A stretch of DNA of 64,000 nucleotides. Origin: Vicia villosa. Taxonomy: Eukaryota > Streptophyta > Magnoliopsida > Fabales > Fabaceae. The position numbers and the translations under genes are program-made. Numbering within the stretch: position 1 is the first letter of the stretch; every line of letters starts with the position of its first letter. The notes under the pieces were generated by a model. It was not told where the DNA came from. It searched no databases and saw nothing but the letters and a program-made list of their open reading frames with translations. The stretch is taken from NCBI RefSeq assembly GCF_029867415.1, contig NC_081185.1, positions 108,854,566 through 108,918,565 on the forward strand, read 5' to 3'. Below, piece by piece: positions 22,404 to 35,400 of the stretch.

Positions 22404-25400
22404 CCATGGTTATCCATGGGCTCTTAAGTTTGCTTAGCTCACTTGTTTTTCGATCACTTTTCAATTGCTTTAGAATGCTCATATGTGTTTCAAATACTTT
22501 TGTAAATTGAATTTTGTAATGATCCGTGTGTGGATGTATACAAAATGCTTGTTTATCTTTCGAAAGATGTTTTGAAAAGAACGTTAACTTTGTAATAATC
22601 CGTGTTTGGATGTATACAAAGTATTGTCTTTTTTTGAAAGTTTTGTTTTGAAAAACAACAGTGTATGAGAATTTTGTTTGTTTTGATTTGAGCAAGCAAA
22701 CTAGGAGGTCTACCCTGAGTTGTAAGGTCTTTATCCTATTTCCTTTAAAAATCTATCCTTTCACCGGATATAAACGCAAGGTTCGATTTTGTACTCAAAA
22801 CAGTAGAATTTTGACTTTGATTTTGAAAAGAATGAGAAGGGATTACCTTAAGAGGTGCAAGTGCGATTGTGTTTGGATTCAGATATTTTATCTTTGAAGT
22901 TAGTGATCTAACGGTTCAATTTTATCTTTGACATACACGCAGTTTATATGTGCTGGAAATTAAAATGCGGAAATGTAAAGTGCGGAAAGTAAATCTACGC
23001 TATTACATCGATTGTGCAGGAAATGTAAACTAGCCTATTTACATGAATTTGACATCCTATACATTTATCTAGGAATTTAAATTGCAAGAAAAATAAAAAG
23101 GGCATGTTTTTGGATTTTTTTTATGATTTATTTTAATTATAATTAATGCATGATTAATTAAATTAAAATGAAGAAAAAAGATGAAAATAAATTTAAACCT
23201 AGAAATTAAGTTTAAAATATGTACAAAATATTTGTCAATTAATTTTAAAACAAAACTAATTTTTTTGAATTTTTGGAATTGATTTGAATTTGATTTAAGT
23301 TAATTAAAACATAATTATGCAAATAATTATACAAATAATTAAAACTTAGAGAGAAAATTATTCAAAATATGTACAAAATTAGTTTATAATATATAAACAA
23401 TATTTTATATAAAGAACAATTTTTTTTATGATTTTTTGATTGGTTAGAATAATTAAAAAGCAAATATATAAATATATACTAATTAATTATGCAAAATATT
23501 GAAATTTTGAAGGAAAATAAAATATTTTTATTTCAGAAAATAATATATTATTTTAGAAGTCTAAAAATATTTTTTGTGTATTTTTTGGATTTTTAAAACT
23601 ATTTTAAATTAATTTTGCAAAGAAATTAAAATAGAAATAAAAAATAAAAGGATACTGATCAGGTGTGGTTGGATTGAGAGTCCATGGTAAGGACTGCTTT
23701 GTCTGGCGCGTTGGATGAGCTGGCAAGTGGATCAGAAGGCCCAGATGATGAGGCACATGGCACTTAGTGTACCTGCAAAACACTGGATTGGTGGGAGATT
23801 TAAAAAAACTGCGCGCGCGTGCCAGCCAATAGGAGGAGGACACGCATCATCTTCAACCTCCAGACGCCACTTTTAACAGCGCTTTTATGCAAAAGCGCTG
23901 TAATTGATGAACCCTAATTCTGCAAAATAACGAATAGGGGTAAACAGGCATATAAATTAGGCGCGATGGTACCATTCAACTCGTCTTGTTCCACTAAACG
24001 TAACCATGTCCTTAATTTGCTTTAATTTTGGCCCTAATGAAGAACCCTAATTTTGAGCTAAGAAAACCCTAAAATGGTATATGCTACAAACATCCATTAA
24101 AATCCAATTGAAGCTCCAGAAACGACCAGAGCTTCAAACCAAACACAATTATGCATCTACATCTTGTTAAATATGCGTGTGTTATGAGATATAAGTTGGT
24201 TTTAGTTTGAACAAACCGTGGCCTATATAGCTCGATTCAATGAGGTTTAAGACTTGCAATTGATTGGAATAGCTTCAGTGAAGCTCAGAGATGATGTTTG
24301 AATGTTTATTTTGGTTTGAAATGGACTGAAACTTAAAATTCGAATTCCAAGTTTCTTTGAAAATTACAAGTTGTTACAAGAGTGCTATATGCTTATGAAT
24401 GCTACTGAATTCGTCCTCTCTTTGTTACTGAAGTATGCTAGCCTATTTATAAGCATTGAGGTGCTTAAAATCTAAGCTAGAAAGCAATAAGTGCTTTTGC
24501 TAGAATCTTGACTTTTCCACATATGTAGCTTGGCATTTAAGCCACTATGGCTTGATTTTCTTCTCTCCCTCTGCTGTACTTTGCTTTGAGACAGAGTTGA
24601 ATGAGTCATATTGATGAGTCATGCTTGGAATACAAGCTATCCATTATCCTTTCATTTTTCCTTTTAATTTAATCTTAAAATAAGAAAAAATCAAGCAAAA
24701 ATGGATGAAAAATGTTATGGGCTTAGCCTTGGTCGTGGGAGGCCCATAACAACATGGCAAAGATGTTTGAATGCTGAAAACTTGGCCCCATTTGGAAAAA
24801 ATACATTTTTGAGCAATGTTGGTTTCATGCCTTTTCCCAAAATTTAGCCAACTTCAACAAGGTGTAAATCCCTCAATTTTTGTCATATGAAGGAGATCTT
24901 GCACTTTTTGGAAACCTCAAAGAGTCCTCTAACCAATGTCTTTGGTCTCATGTCAAAATGATTTTTGAAGCTCCTTGTGTGTCCTTTTGAAAAAAGTGTC
25001 TTTTTGTTGACTTTGAAAATGACCTGTAATGTCTTTGGTCATATTTTTCAAATGGTGAATCCAATGACCATGGGATCAATGGCATTTGAAAGATAATTGA
25101 ATTTCCTTCAAAACAAGCTTTGGTTTGAATTTTTTGGATGAAGGATGAGAGAGTTATGATCAGTCAAAGTTGAGTTGACTTTTCAGGTAAAAACCCTAAT
25201 TTTGAATCTTAGGGTTTTGTTGATTTTTGATCTTTCCTTGATGAATTATGATCATCCAATGATCAAATGATGAATCCTTTGACAAAATATGGACTTTGAC
25301 AAAAAATTTCATTTTTGACTGTCTGTTGACTTTTTTGGTCAAACGGGTCGTCTGTTGACTGTTTGAGCTGCTGACGGTGCGTCTGAGTGAATTGAAGTTT

Positions 25401-26058
25401 GAAAATTTGCATGATGGTACTTTGAGATATATGGATGTGTATGAAATCTATTTGAGGTCTCAAAAACTTGTTGCTCCTGTAAAAACAAGAAAAACCCTGA
25501 TTAGGGACTGTTTGTGTAGGAGACAGTTAAGCGTACCTGATTTTTGTGCAGTGTTGAGTCTCTGCTAATCGCGTGATATTCAGAAGACTTCTAGCACAAA
25601 GATCTTGGAATTTTTAATTGTGAAAGATTGATTTGATTGATGGTACAAAACACTGAGAATTGTACTGCCAGCAATTTGGCTGTCGACTGACTGTTCAGGT
25701 ATTGACGTAGCAGTTAGAGTGAAAAATCAACAGTCAAAGTTAATTTTCTTTTTTGTTGTTTTTGTTTTATGTGAAAAATGAAAGTTTATTTACATGACTT
25801 GTTAAAAACACAGACATAATAAATAACTAATATTTACGGTATGCGGGCAAAATTACCGATAATAACCCTGAAAATCATTTAATGCACAGAAATAGGAATA
25901 TTTGACTGGCAGAAAACACATAAAATATTATCTTAGTAATTAAGCAATATTATGACAAATAGTACAACATTTAATACTGACAGTACAAATATTACATACT
26001 ATATTGAACAGTACGACGAATAAACGGTACATTTAAGAAATAAGAAATACGGCAAATT

Positions 26059-26226
26059 TTAAGAATGGCGGTTAATGACCCATGCTATTAACAATAACAT
26101 GTAGATGATTGGGAGTGCAACCATTGCAGGTCCACACTCTTCAGGACTATGCAGGCAGAAGAAAGTCATGATCACCGTAGCAATGGTGATGACTGTAAGA
26201 AACAGTGTCTCTATCCACTTTGCCAT
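26059..26226 (-). CDS. LTR-embedded 55-aa two-transmembrane ORF (copy 3)
   Basis: Same ORF as 32282-32449, in the 3' LTR of element A. Three base differences from that copy are seen: two silent (Asn and Arg codons near the end) and one Phe-to-Leu. The start lies about 100 bp downstream of the TATA box at 26327-26320. Function unknown. In a complete element the copy in the 5' LTR would be at the 5' end of the genomic RNA. Confidence 0.5.
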   Translation of the reverse strand: MAKWIETLFLTVITIATVIMTFFCLHSPEECGPAMVALPIIYMLLLIAWVINRHS

Positions 26227-26319
26227 TCTTGTTAGGGAAGAAGAGAAAATAGATATGAGGTAGGAATTTGAAAGAAGAGTTAGAATTTGATGTGAGATTT
26301 TATGGAAGAAAATGGGAGG

Positions 26320-26327
26320 TATTTATA
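26320..26327 (-). promoter_or_regulatory. LTR TATA box, element A
   Basis: TATAAATA on the - strand, same position as in the two solo LTRs. Confidence 0.65.
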
Positions 26328-26840
26328 GAATGGAAAGAAGGATAGAGACGTTGGGGAATGATGTGATTCCGTACAAAAGGAAAATTTGAGTGGAAGTAAG
26401 ATTTGAAAGAAAGAGTATGATAGTGTTGGGAAAAAGAGAGATTTGATTTTTGAAAAAGAGATTTGAAAAGATTTTTAAAAATAATGGAATATAGTACAAA
26501 AATTAGTGGGGAACAAAAGATAATAATAATCTACTTGTTACCAGTACAGTCTGAGTTTCCTGATTCTGCGCCTGCAAAAAGATTTAACTCTGTACCAATT
26601 GTGTCAGTACTATTTATCTGTAAATAAATAAATAGCATGTGTGAAGTAATAAACAGTATTTGGCGTTTGCGTAAGAATAAATTCAACTGCAGGCCAAATT
26701 ACTGTATAAGAAAAATTCTAAAAACTAAGTATTTCATATGTCAGGATATTTGTTGAAATAATCCATAATTATATGAGACTCTTAATTTTCAGATTGGAGT
26801 TTTCTTGAAAAAAGATGCGGGCAAATTTTGGGGTATAACA

Positions 26841-26853
26841 GTTGCCCCTATTC
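26841..26853 (-). other. Polypurine tract of element A
   Basis: GAATAGGGGCAAC on the - strand, touching the 3' LTR. B and C have the matching AATAGGGGCATC and AATAGGGGCAGC. Confidence 0.85.
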
Positions 26854-27104
26854 AATCTTCTTAAACCTGAAGAGATTGTCTGAAATCTGAAGGTAGAAGA
26901 TGATTGAATATTTATATGCCCTGAAAATTTGCACTTACCTTGATCAGCAGAGATGTTGGAAGTTGCATTTGAATGTTGTTGGCAGATTGGAACATTACCT
27001 GAGATGGGCTTTCAGATGCCACCTGGTAAATGGGTTGAGGGTTTGTTCATCAGAATGAATCCATTGATTATATCTTGATGAAGGATTTGAAAGTCTTTGT
27101 GTTG

Positions 27105-27720
27105 ACTGTTTCGGAACCGTCCAAGGTTACCGCTTTAAGTCTTGGAGGATGATTGCTACGGAACTTGTCCAAAGTTTTTCCGCTTTAGATTTTGGAAGTT
27201 GATCATTGTGGAACCGTCTGAGGTATCGCTTTAGATCTGCAACATTAAATCGTTCTGGAACCGTCTGAGGTATCGCTTTAGATCTGCAATGTTAGATCGT
27301 TCTTGAACCGTCTGAGGTATCGCTTTAGATCTGCAATATTAGATCGTTCTGGAACCGTCTGAGGTATCGCTTTAGATCTGCAATGTTAGATCGTTCTGGA
27401 ACCGTTTGAGGTATCGCTTTAGATCTGCAATATTAGATCGTTTTGGAACCGTCTGAGGTATCGCTTTAGATCTGCGATGTTAGATCGTTCTGGAACCGTC
27501 TGAGGTATCAACTTTAGATCTGCAATATTAGATCGTTCTGGAACCGTCTGAGGTATCGCTTTAGATCTGCGATGTTAGATCGTTCTGGAACCGTCCGAGG
27601 TATCGCTTTAGATCTGTGATGTTAGATCGTTCTGGAACCGTCTGAGGTATCAACTTTAGATCTGTGATGCTAGATCGTTCTGGAACCGTCTGAGGTATCA
27701 ACTTTAGATCTGTCATGTCT
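27105..27720 (-). repeat. 47-bp tandem array in 3' UTR of element A
   Basis: About eleven units of 47 bp (GGAACCGTCTGAGGTATCGC... on the + strand) from about 27210, preceded by two more diverged units from 27105. Each unit contains AGATC...GATCT-type self-complementarity. The two outer units contain CCAAGG...CTTGG and CCAAAG...TTTGG, which pair in both versions. Ogre 3' UTRs are known to carry fast-changing tandem repeats that can seed satellites. Confidence 0.9.
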
Positions 27721-28860
27721 GTTTTTGAGTTGGTAAGTGATCAGAATGAATCTTCGGCTTGATTATATCTGAGAGAACTGTTCATGGAATTCAGGTGAAC
27801 ACTGCATGTGATTGAGAACATCTTTGTTGAAGATATCCGTCTACCTGAAAAATCAAGTTAGTGATATGCAATGTTTATGATGCATGTAAATGTGAGATAT
27901 TCCCGGAGAAATATGCATGTTATGTTGTGTATGAATATGTGCATGATGCATGATGTATGAATATGATGTATGAATATGATGTATGAATATGAATATGTGA
28001 TGTATGAATGTGATGTATGAATGTGAGATGTCGAGCTTCTATTTGGGAAAATAAATTTCCTCCAATCATCTGGATATGACTATATTGTGATCGTTGATGA
28101 TCTTTTGTCTTGTTTGAGTACCCTCGACTGGGGAAATTCTTCGAGAACCATGGTACTCTGTTGAAGGATCTTTGAATATCTCTTGGGAATGAAAGGTAGC
28201 TGGAAGCTCTGATGCCCTTTCAAATGGGAATGAGGAATATGCATAATCCTCCGATGCACTATCTGACCAAGTCCGGGTGCGGGGATCACACCTTCTGAAG
28301 ATAGTAATCTGGAACAACCCTGCTGGGGAATAAGACTTCTTTTGAAGAGAAAATCTTTTTGAGGAATTTGCTGAGAAATGTTTCTCTTGGGGATTTTCTT
28401 CTGATGGGATGATGTCCAGATAATTGGGACATTTCCTGAATGCTATTCCTGTTTTTCCTGGTAAACATCAATCATATTCAAATGCACATGTTCATTCAAA
28501 ATTATCATTGGGACGTTTACGTATTTAAAACAGAAAAAGTGAAAATAGTGATTTTTGAGCCTAAGCTGCATTGATTTTTGAAAAAGAGCCATGATAGGCT
28601 GGTTAGCACAGGGAGACAACAATCCTAGAAGTAGGAAATTGTCAGAAAGTTTTGGAAAATATTTATAAAGATAAATAGCTATGTGAAAACAATCCAGTCA
28701 AGTTTCAACTCTGCTATTGCCAATCTGTCTTCGAGCATCTCATCCCTCACTTGTTGGAAGAAAGTGATTGGACTGATCGGTGTCTTTGAGGTGTTGAATC
28801 TTGATGGTGAGTAGGCAGCTGAACGGAACACAGTTGTATGCTTCATTCCCTAACTTTTGC
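27717..28860 (-). other. 3' UTR of element A, non-coding
   Basis: No convincing frame. Holds a simple repeat built of ATGTATGAATATG (about 27925-28028) and a long hairpin: GAGTACC (28116-28122) pairs with GGTACTC (28152-28158), with an inner stem CTCGA/TCGAG (28123-28127, 28141-28145). Frames between 28066 and 28471 are not conserved with known proteins that I recognise. Confidence 0.6.
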
Positions 28861-28861
28861 C

Positions 28862-29002
28862 TAGGCTGCCCTTTCAGGTTTTCAGCCTACCGGGATAGTA
28901 TTTGTTTAGTCTCTAATTTTTGCCTGGACCGCCCTTTCGGGTTTTCAATCCACCGAGACGCTCATTTTTTGCCTAAGTTGCCCTTTCAGGTTTTCAACTT
29001 AG
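28862..29002 (-). other. Three tandem hairpins after pol, element A
   Basis: Arms TAGGCTG/CAGCCTA (28862-28868, 28883-28889), TGGACCG/CAATCCA (28925-28931, 28946-28952) and TAAGTTG/CAACTTA (28974-28980, 28995-29001), each around a 14-nt loop CCCTTTC[A/G]GGTTTT. The two mismatches of the middle one become G-U pairs on the - strand, the sense strand. Starts 20 bp after the pol stop codon. Confidence 0.75.
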
Positions 29003-29021
29003 CGAGCTGTTTTTTTTCTTT

Positions 29022-31668
29022 TTAAGAGAAGTATTTTTTGACTATGTCAGCATTCACAGGGTGTGGGAAATCCTCGCCATCCATGGTGGTAAGCAACATG
29101 GCGCCGCCGGAGAATATTTTCTTGATTATGAATGGTCCCTCGTAGGTGGGAGTCCATTTGCCTCTGGGATCACCTTGTGGTAAGATGATGCGTTTGACAA
29201 CCAAGCCACCAGTTTGGTATGCTTGACTTTTGACTTATTTGTTGAAGGCTTTGATCATACGCTTTTGGTATAGCTGACCATGACAAATAGCTGCGAGCCT
29301 TTTCTCATCAATCAAGTTTATCTGGTCCAACCGTGTTTGAATCCAATCGTCTTCGTCTAGATTGGCTTCTTTCATAATCCTTAGGGAAGGAATCTGAATT
29401 TCAATTGGAAGAACTGCCTCCATACCATAGACTAAGGAGAATGGAGTTGCCCCTGTTGAAGTACGCGCAGATGTGCGATAACCATGAAGAGCAAAAGGCA
29501 ACATCTCATGCCAGTCTTTGTAGGTTACTGTCATTTTTTGTATGATTTTCTTGATGTTCTTGTTGGCAGCTTCCACCGCGCCGTTCATCTTTGGTCGATA
29601 TGGAGAGGAATTATGATGCTTGATCTTGAACTGTGTGCAAAGTTCAGTAATCATTCTGTTGTTTAGATTTGTGCCATTGTCCGTGATAATCCGTTCAGGG
29701 ATGCCGTACCGACAAATGAGATTGTATTTGATGAACCGGGCCACCACATTCTTGGTAACAGAAGCAAATGAAGCTGCTTCTACCCACTTTGTGAAGTAGT
29801 CAATAGCGACCAGGATAAAGCGATGTCCGTTGGAGGCAGTAGGTTTGATTTATCCAATCATATCAATACCCCACATTGCAAAAGGCCAAGGAGCCGTCAG
29901 GACGCTTAATGGAACTGGAGGTACATGTACTTTGTCAGCGTATATCTGGCATTTGTGACATGTTCGGGAGTGATGATGGCAGTCTGTTTCCATGGTAGAC
30001 CAGTAATAACCTGCTCTCAGGATCTTTTTAGCCATTGTATGTCCACTGGAATGAGTACCGAAGGCACCATTGTGTATTTCTTCCATGATCTGTTCTGCTT
30101 CCTTCTTGTTTACACAGCGAAGTAAAGTCGAGTCATGGTTGCGTTTGTATAAGGTTCCATTGCTTAGAAAGAATTTAGCAGCAAATCTCCTTAGAAACTT
30201 TCTGTCGTTAATGGATGCCCCTTCAGGGTACTCCTGAGCTTCGAGATATCTTTTTACTTCATGGAACCATGGTTTTTCCTCGGTTCCTTCGGTATTGATC
30301 TCATTGCAATAGGATGGTTCATCTTGCCTGTAAATGGTGATCATAGGCGCCTTGTTGTCCCACCTGACTTTGAACATGGATGACATGGTAGCTAAAGCAT
30401 CAGCTAGTTGATTTTCCTCGCGTGGGATGTGTTCGAAAGTGATTTCTTTGAAGTAAGGAATCAAACTCAGCACATATTCTTTGTAAGGAATTAGATTTGG
30501 GTGCTTTGTGTCCCATTCCCCTTTGACTTGGTAGATTACCAAGGCCGAGTCTCCGTAAACTTCCAGGAATTTGATTCTTAGATCGATTGCAGCTTTAAGA
30601 CCCAGAATACATGCTTCATATTCGGCTATATTGTTAGTGCAATTGAAGCATAATCTGGCAGTGAACGGTGTGTGACTTCCTGCGGGGGAAATGATCACAG
30701 CTCCGATGCCATTGCCAAGTGCATTAGAAGCTCCGTCAAAAACCATAGTCCACCGGGATCCTGGCTCGGGTCCTTCTTCTGGTCCTGATTGTTTGTAGTC
30801 ATTGACTAGCATAATGTCTTCGTCTGGGGAGTCAAAGTTCAATGCTTGATAATCATCCACTGCTTGATGAGCCAGATGATCAGCTACCACACTTCCTTTG
30901 ATTGCTTTTTGTGAAGTGTATTGAATGTCATATTCTGTTAAGATCATTTGCCATCTTGCTATTCTTCCAGAGAGAGCAGGTTTTTCGAACACGTATTTGA
31001 TGGGATCCATCTTGGAGATTAGGAAAGTGGTGTGATTTAGCATGTACTGTCTTAGCCGGCGAGCCGCCCAAACTAAGGCACAACAAGTTTTTTCGAGTAG
31101 TGAGTATCTTGTTTCACAACCGGCAAACTTTTTGCTAAGATAGTAGATTGCGTGCTCCTTTCGGCCGGATTCGTCATGTTGTCCTAGTACACACCCCATT
31201 GAATCTTCTAACACAGTTAGGTACATTATCAGAGGTCTGCCTTCCACAGGTGGCAACAAGATTGGAGGTTTTTGGAGATATTCTTTGATTTTGTCAAAGG
31301 CTAACTGGCATTTGTCATTCCACCTTTCCACTTGATCTTTCTTCAACAGTTTGAAGATCGACACACAAGTAGTAGTCATGTGGGCAATAAATCGGGCGAT
31401 GTAATTTAGACGTCCCAAGAATCCTCTGACTTGTTTCTCGGTACGAGGTATAGGCATTTCTTGAATGGCTTTAACCTTGGCGGGATCAACCTCAATACCT
31501 TTGCTGCTGACGATGAAACCTAAGAGTTTGCCGGATCTTACTCCAAAGGTACACTTATTTGGGTTCAGTCGCAACTTGTATTTCTTGAGTCTGTCAAACA
31601 ACTTGTGTAAATGACCCAGATGTTCTTCCTCGGTGTTGGATTTTGCAATCATGTCATCGACATACACC
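29022..31668 (-). pseudogene. Element A pol, distal part: RT end, RNase H, integrase; two stops
   Basis: Starts at the RT catalytic motif YVDDMIAKS, directly after the solo LTR. Then RT thumb (LGFIVSSKGIEVDP, QVRGFLGRLNYI), the first RNase H region (MYLTVLEDSMGCVLGQ), a second archaeal-type RNase H (MVFDGASNALGNG, AEYEA, YGDSALVI), HHCC integrase finger (CHKCQIYADK) and integrase core. An in-frame TAA at 29850-29852 lies after GIDMIG, where element B reads through. A second TAA is at 29235-29237, after KAFNK. The last segment ends VKKYF at 29022. The two stops and the LTR insertion make it non-functional. Confidence 0.88.
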
Positions 31669-32180
31669 TGTTATACCCCAAAATTTGCCCACATATTTTT
31701 CAAGAAAACTCCAATCTGAAAATTAAGAGTCTCATATAATCATGGATTATTTCAACAAATATCCTAACATATGAAACACTTAGTTTTTAGAATTTTTCTT
31801 ATACAGTAAATTGGCCTGCAGTTGAATTTATTCTTACGCAAACGCCAAATACTGTTCATTACTTCACACATGCTATTTATTTATTTACAGATAAATAGTA
31901 CTGACACAATTGGTACAGAGTTAAATCTTTTTGCAGGCGCAGAATCAGGAAACTCAGACTGTACTGGTAACAAGTAGATTATCATTATCTTTTGTTTCCC
32001 ACTAATTTTGGTACTATATTCCATTATTTTCAAAAATCTTTTCAAATCTCTTTTTCAAAAATCAAATCTCTCTTTTTCCCAACACTATCATCCACTTTCT
32101 TTCAAATCTTACTTCCACTCAAATTTTCCTTTTGTACGGAATCACATCATTCCCCAACGTCTCTATCCTTCTTTCCATTC

Positions 32181-32188
32181 TATAAATA
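32181..32188 (+). promoter_or_regulatory. LTR TATA box, solo LTR 2
   Basis: TATAAATA, 101 bp upstream of the small ORF start. Confidence 0.65.
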
Positions 32189-32281
32189 CCTCTCATTTTC
32201 TTCCATAAAATCTCACATCAAATTCTAACTCATCTTTCAAATTCCTACCTCATATCTATTTTCTCTTCTTCCCTGACAAGA

Positions 32282-32449
32282 ATGGCAAAGTGGATAGAGA
32301 CACTGTTTCTTACAGTCATCACCATTGCTACGGTGATCATGACTTTCTTCTGCCTGCATAGTCCTGAAGAGTGTGGACCTGCAATGGTTGCACTCCCAAT
32401 CATCTACATGTTATTGTTCATAGCATGGGTCATTAATCGTCATTCTTAA
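32282..32449 (+). CDS. LTR-embedded 55-aa two-transmembrane ORF (copy 2)
   Basis: Starts MAKWIETLF, ends WVINRHS. Predicted by eye: TM1 about residues 7-25, polar turn HSPEECGP (26-33), TM2 about 36-51, with positive residues at both ends (K3, R53), so both termini would face the cytosol. It is the first ATG of note after the TATA box. Start, stop and length are kept in copies 1 and 3, while the surrounding LTR leader has indels between copies. Not to be confused with the ORF known upstream of gag in Ogre elements, which lies outside the LTR. Function unknown; it may be a microprotein or a translation-control ORF. Confidence 0.5.
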   Translation: MAKWIETLFLTVITIATVIMTFFCLHSPEECGPAMVALPIIYMLLFIAWVINRHS

Positions 32450-35400
32450 AATTTGCCGTATTTCTTATTTCTTAAATGTACCGTTTATTCGTCGTACTGT
32501 TCAATATAGTATGTGATATTTGTACTGTCAGTATTAAATGTTGTACTATTTGTCATAATATTGCTTAATTACTAAGATAATATTTTGTGTGTTTTCTGCC
32601 AGTCAAATATTCCTATTTTTGTGCATTAAATGATTTTCAGGGTTATTATCGGTAATTTTGCCCGCATACCGTAAATATTAGTTATTTATTATGTCTGTGT
32701 TTTTCTAACAAGTCATGTAAATAAACTTTCATTTTTCACATAAAACATAAAACAAAAAACAACAAAAAAGAAAATTAACTTTGACTGTTGATTTTTCACT
32801 CTAACTGCTACGTCAATACCTGAACAGTCAGTTGACAGCCAAACTGCTGGCAGTACAATTCTCAGTGTTTTGTACCATCAATCAAATCAATCTTTCACAA
32901 TTTAAAATTCCAAGATTTTTGTTCTAGAAGTCTTCTGAATATCACGCGATTAGCATAAACTCAGCACTGCACAAAAATCAGGTACGCTTAATTGTCTCCT
33001 ACACAAACAGTCCCTAATCAGGGTTTTTCTTGTTTTTACAGGAGCAACAAGTTCTTGAGAGCTCAAATGGATTTCATACACATCCATATATCTCAAAGTA
33101 CCATCATACAAATTTTCAAACTTCAATTCACTCAGACGCACCGTCAGCAGCTCAAACAGTCAACAGACGACCCGTTTGACCAAAAAAGTCAACAGACAGT
33201 CAAAAATGAAATTTTTTGTCAAAGTCCATATTTTGTCAAAGGATTCATCATTTGATCATTGGATGATCATAATTCATCAAGGAAAGATCAAAAATCAACA
33301 AAACCCTAAGATTCAAAATTAGGGTTTTTGCCTGAAAAGTCAACTCAACTTTGACTGATCATAACTCTCTCATCCTTCATCCAAAAAATTCAAACCAAAG
33401 CTTGTTTTGAAGGAAATTCAATTATCTTTCAAATGCCATTGATCTCATGGTCATTGGATTCACCATTTGAAAAATATGATCAAAGACATTACAGGTCATT
33501 TTCAAAGTCAACAAAAAGACACTTTTTTCAAAAGGACACACAAGGAGCTTCAAAAATCATTTTGACATGAGACCAAAGGCATTGGTTAGAGGACTCTTTG
33601 AGGTTTCCAAAAAGTGCAAGATCTCCTTCATATGACAAAAATTGAAGGATTTACACCTTGTTGAAGTTGGCTAAATTTTGGGAAAATACATGAAATCAAC
33701 ATTGCTCAAAAATGTATTTTTTCCAAATGGGGCCAAGTTTTCAGCATTCAAACATCATTTCCATGATGTTATGGGCCTCCCACGACCAAGACTAAGCCCA
33801 TACCTTTTTTTTATCCATTTTTGCATGATTTTATCTTATTTTAAGATTAAAATTAAAAGGAAAATGCATGGATAATGGTTAGCTTACAAATCAAGCATGA
33901 CTCACCTCAAAGAATCTTCATCTTTCTGCAGAGAATTGAAGGGCAAGGCAGGTGCATTGAAGGCAAGATGACTTGGTCAAGAATTCAAGGTTTTTAATAT
34001 TAAAAAACCAAAGTTTCAACAAAGGCAACTAAAGACACTTCTTAGCTTCAATTGTAAGCACTCAATGCTTATAAATAAGCTATCATAGTTCAGTAACAAA
34101 GGAGGCGAGTTCAGAAGCATACATAAGCTCATAACACTTGTAATCACTTGAAAAAAATTCAAAGAAAGCTCAAATTCGAATTTGTAATTTCAGTCCATTT
34201 CAATACAAACTAAGCATTCATACACCTTCCTTGAACATCACTGAAACTATCTCAATCAATTACAAGCCTTGAAGCTCACTGAATCGAGCTACACAGGTCC
34301 AAATTTGTTCAAACTAAAATCAATTCGTATCTGGTTATTCACACATGTTTAACAAGATGTAGACATACTATTGAGTTTGGTTTGAGGTGTAGATCATTTC
34401 TGGAAACTTAATTGAAGTTTGGACACGTACAAACGAAATCACCATTTTAGGGTTCATAGCTTCAAAATTAGGGCTTTCCAAATTAGACAAAATTAGAGAT
34501 TCTAAATAGTACCATTAGATTCGTATGGACAAAACGAGTTGAATGGTACCATCGCGCCAAACTTATTTGCTTGTTTACCCCTATTCGTTATTTTGCAGAA
34601 TTAGGGCTTACTTACAATAGCGCTTTTTTACAAAAGCGCTGTAAAAGGCCTTGTCTGAAGGTTGAAGACGATGAGGTGTCTCCCCCTCATTGGTCCAGAA
34701 GCGCGCGCGTGTTTTTAAACTTTCCACTAATCCAGTGTTTTGCAGGTGTAACGTATCCCACGTGCCTCACCATCTGGACCACCTGATTTCATTTAATGAC
34801 TCATCCAACGCGCCAGATCAAACAATCCTTATCATGCACTCTCCAGCCTACCACACAGGATCAGTATCCTTTTATTTCTATTTTATTTTCTATTTTATTT
34901 TAATTTCTTTGTTAAATTAATTAAAAATAGTTTTAAAAATCCAAAAAATACACAAAAAATATTTTTAGACTTCTAAAATAATATATTATTTTCTGAAATA
35001 AAAATATTTTATTTTTCTTCAAAATTTTAATATTTTGCATAATTAATTAGTATATATTTATATATTGGCTTTTTAATTATTCTAACCAATCAAAAAATCA
35101 TAAAAAAAATTGTTCTTTATATAAAATATTGTTTATATATTATAAACTAATTTTGTATATATTTTGAATAATTTTCTCTCTAAGTTTTAATTATTTGTAT
35201 AATTATTTGCATAATTATGTATTAATTAACTTAATCAATTTCAAATCAATTTCAAAAATTCCAAAAAAATTAGTTTTGTTTTAAAATTAATTGACCAATA
35301 TTTTGTACATATTTTAAACTTAATTTCTAGGTTTAAATCTATTTTTCATCTTTTTCCTCATTTTAAATTAATTAATCATGCATTAATTAATTAAAATCAA

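Larger units (their letters stand above)
22169..26840 (-). repeat. 3' LTR of element A (4672 bp)
   Basis: On the - strand it begins TGTTATACCCCAAAATTTGC at 26840 and ends CGGAGGTCCACA at 22169. It is very close to the solo LTR at 31669-36361, in opposite orientation, so the two form a large inverted repeat. It contains the TATA box, the 55-codon ORF, an AT-rich block (23090-23640) and the conserved hairpin near its 3' end. Confidence 0.93.
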
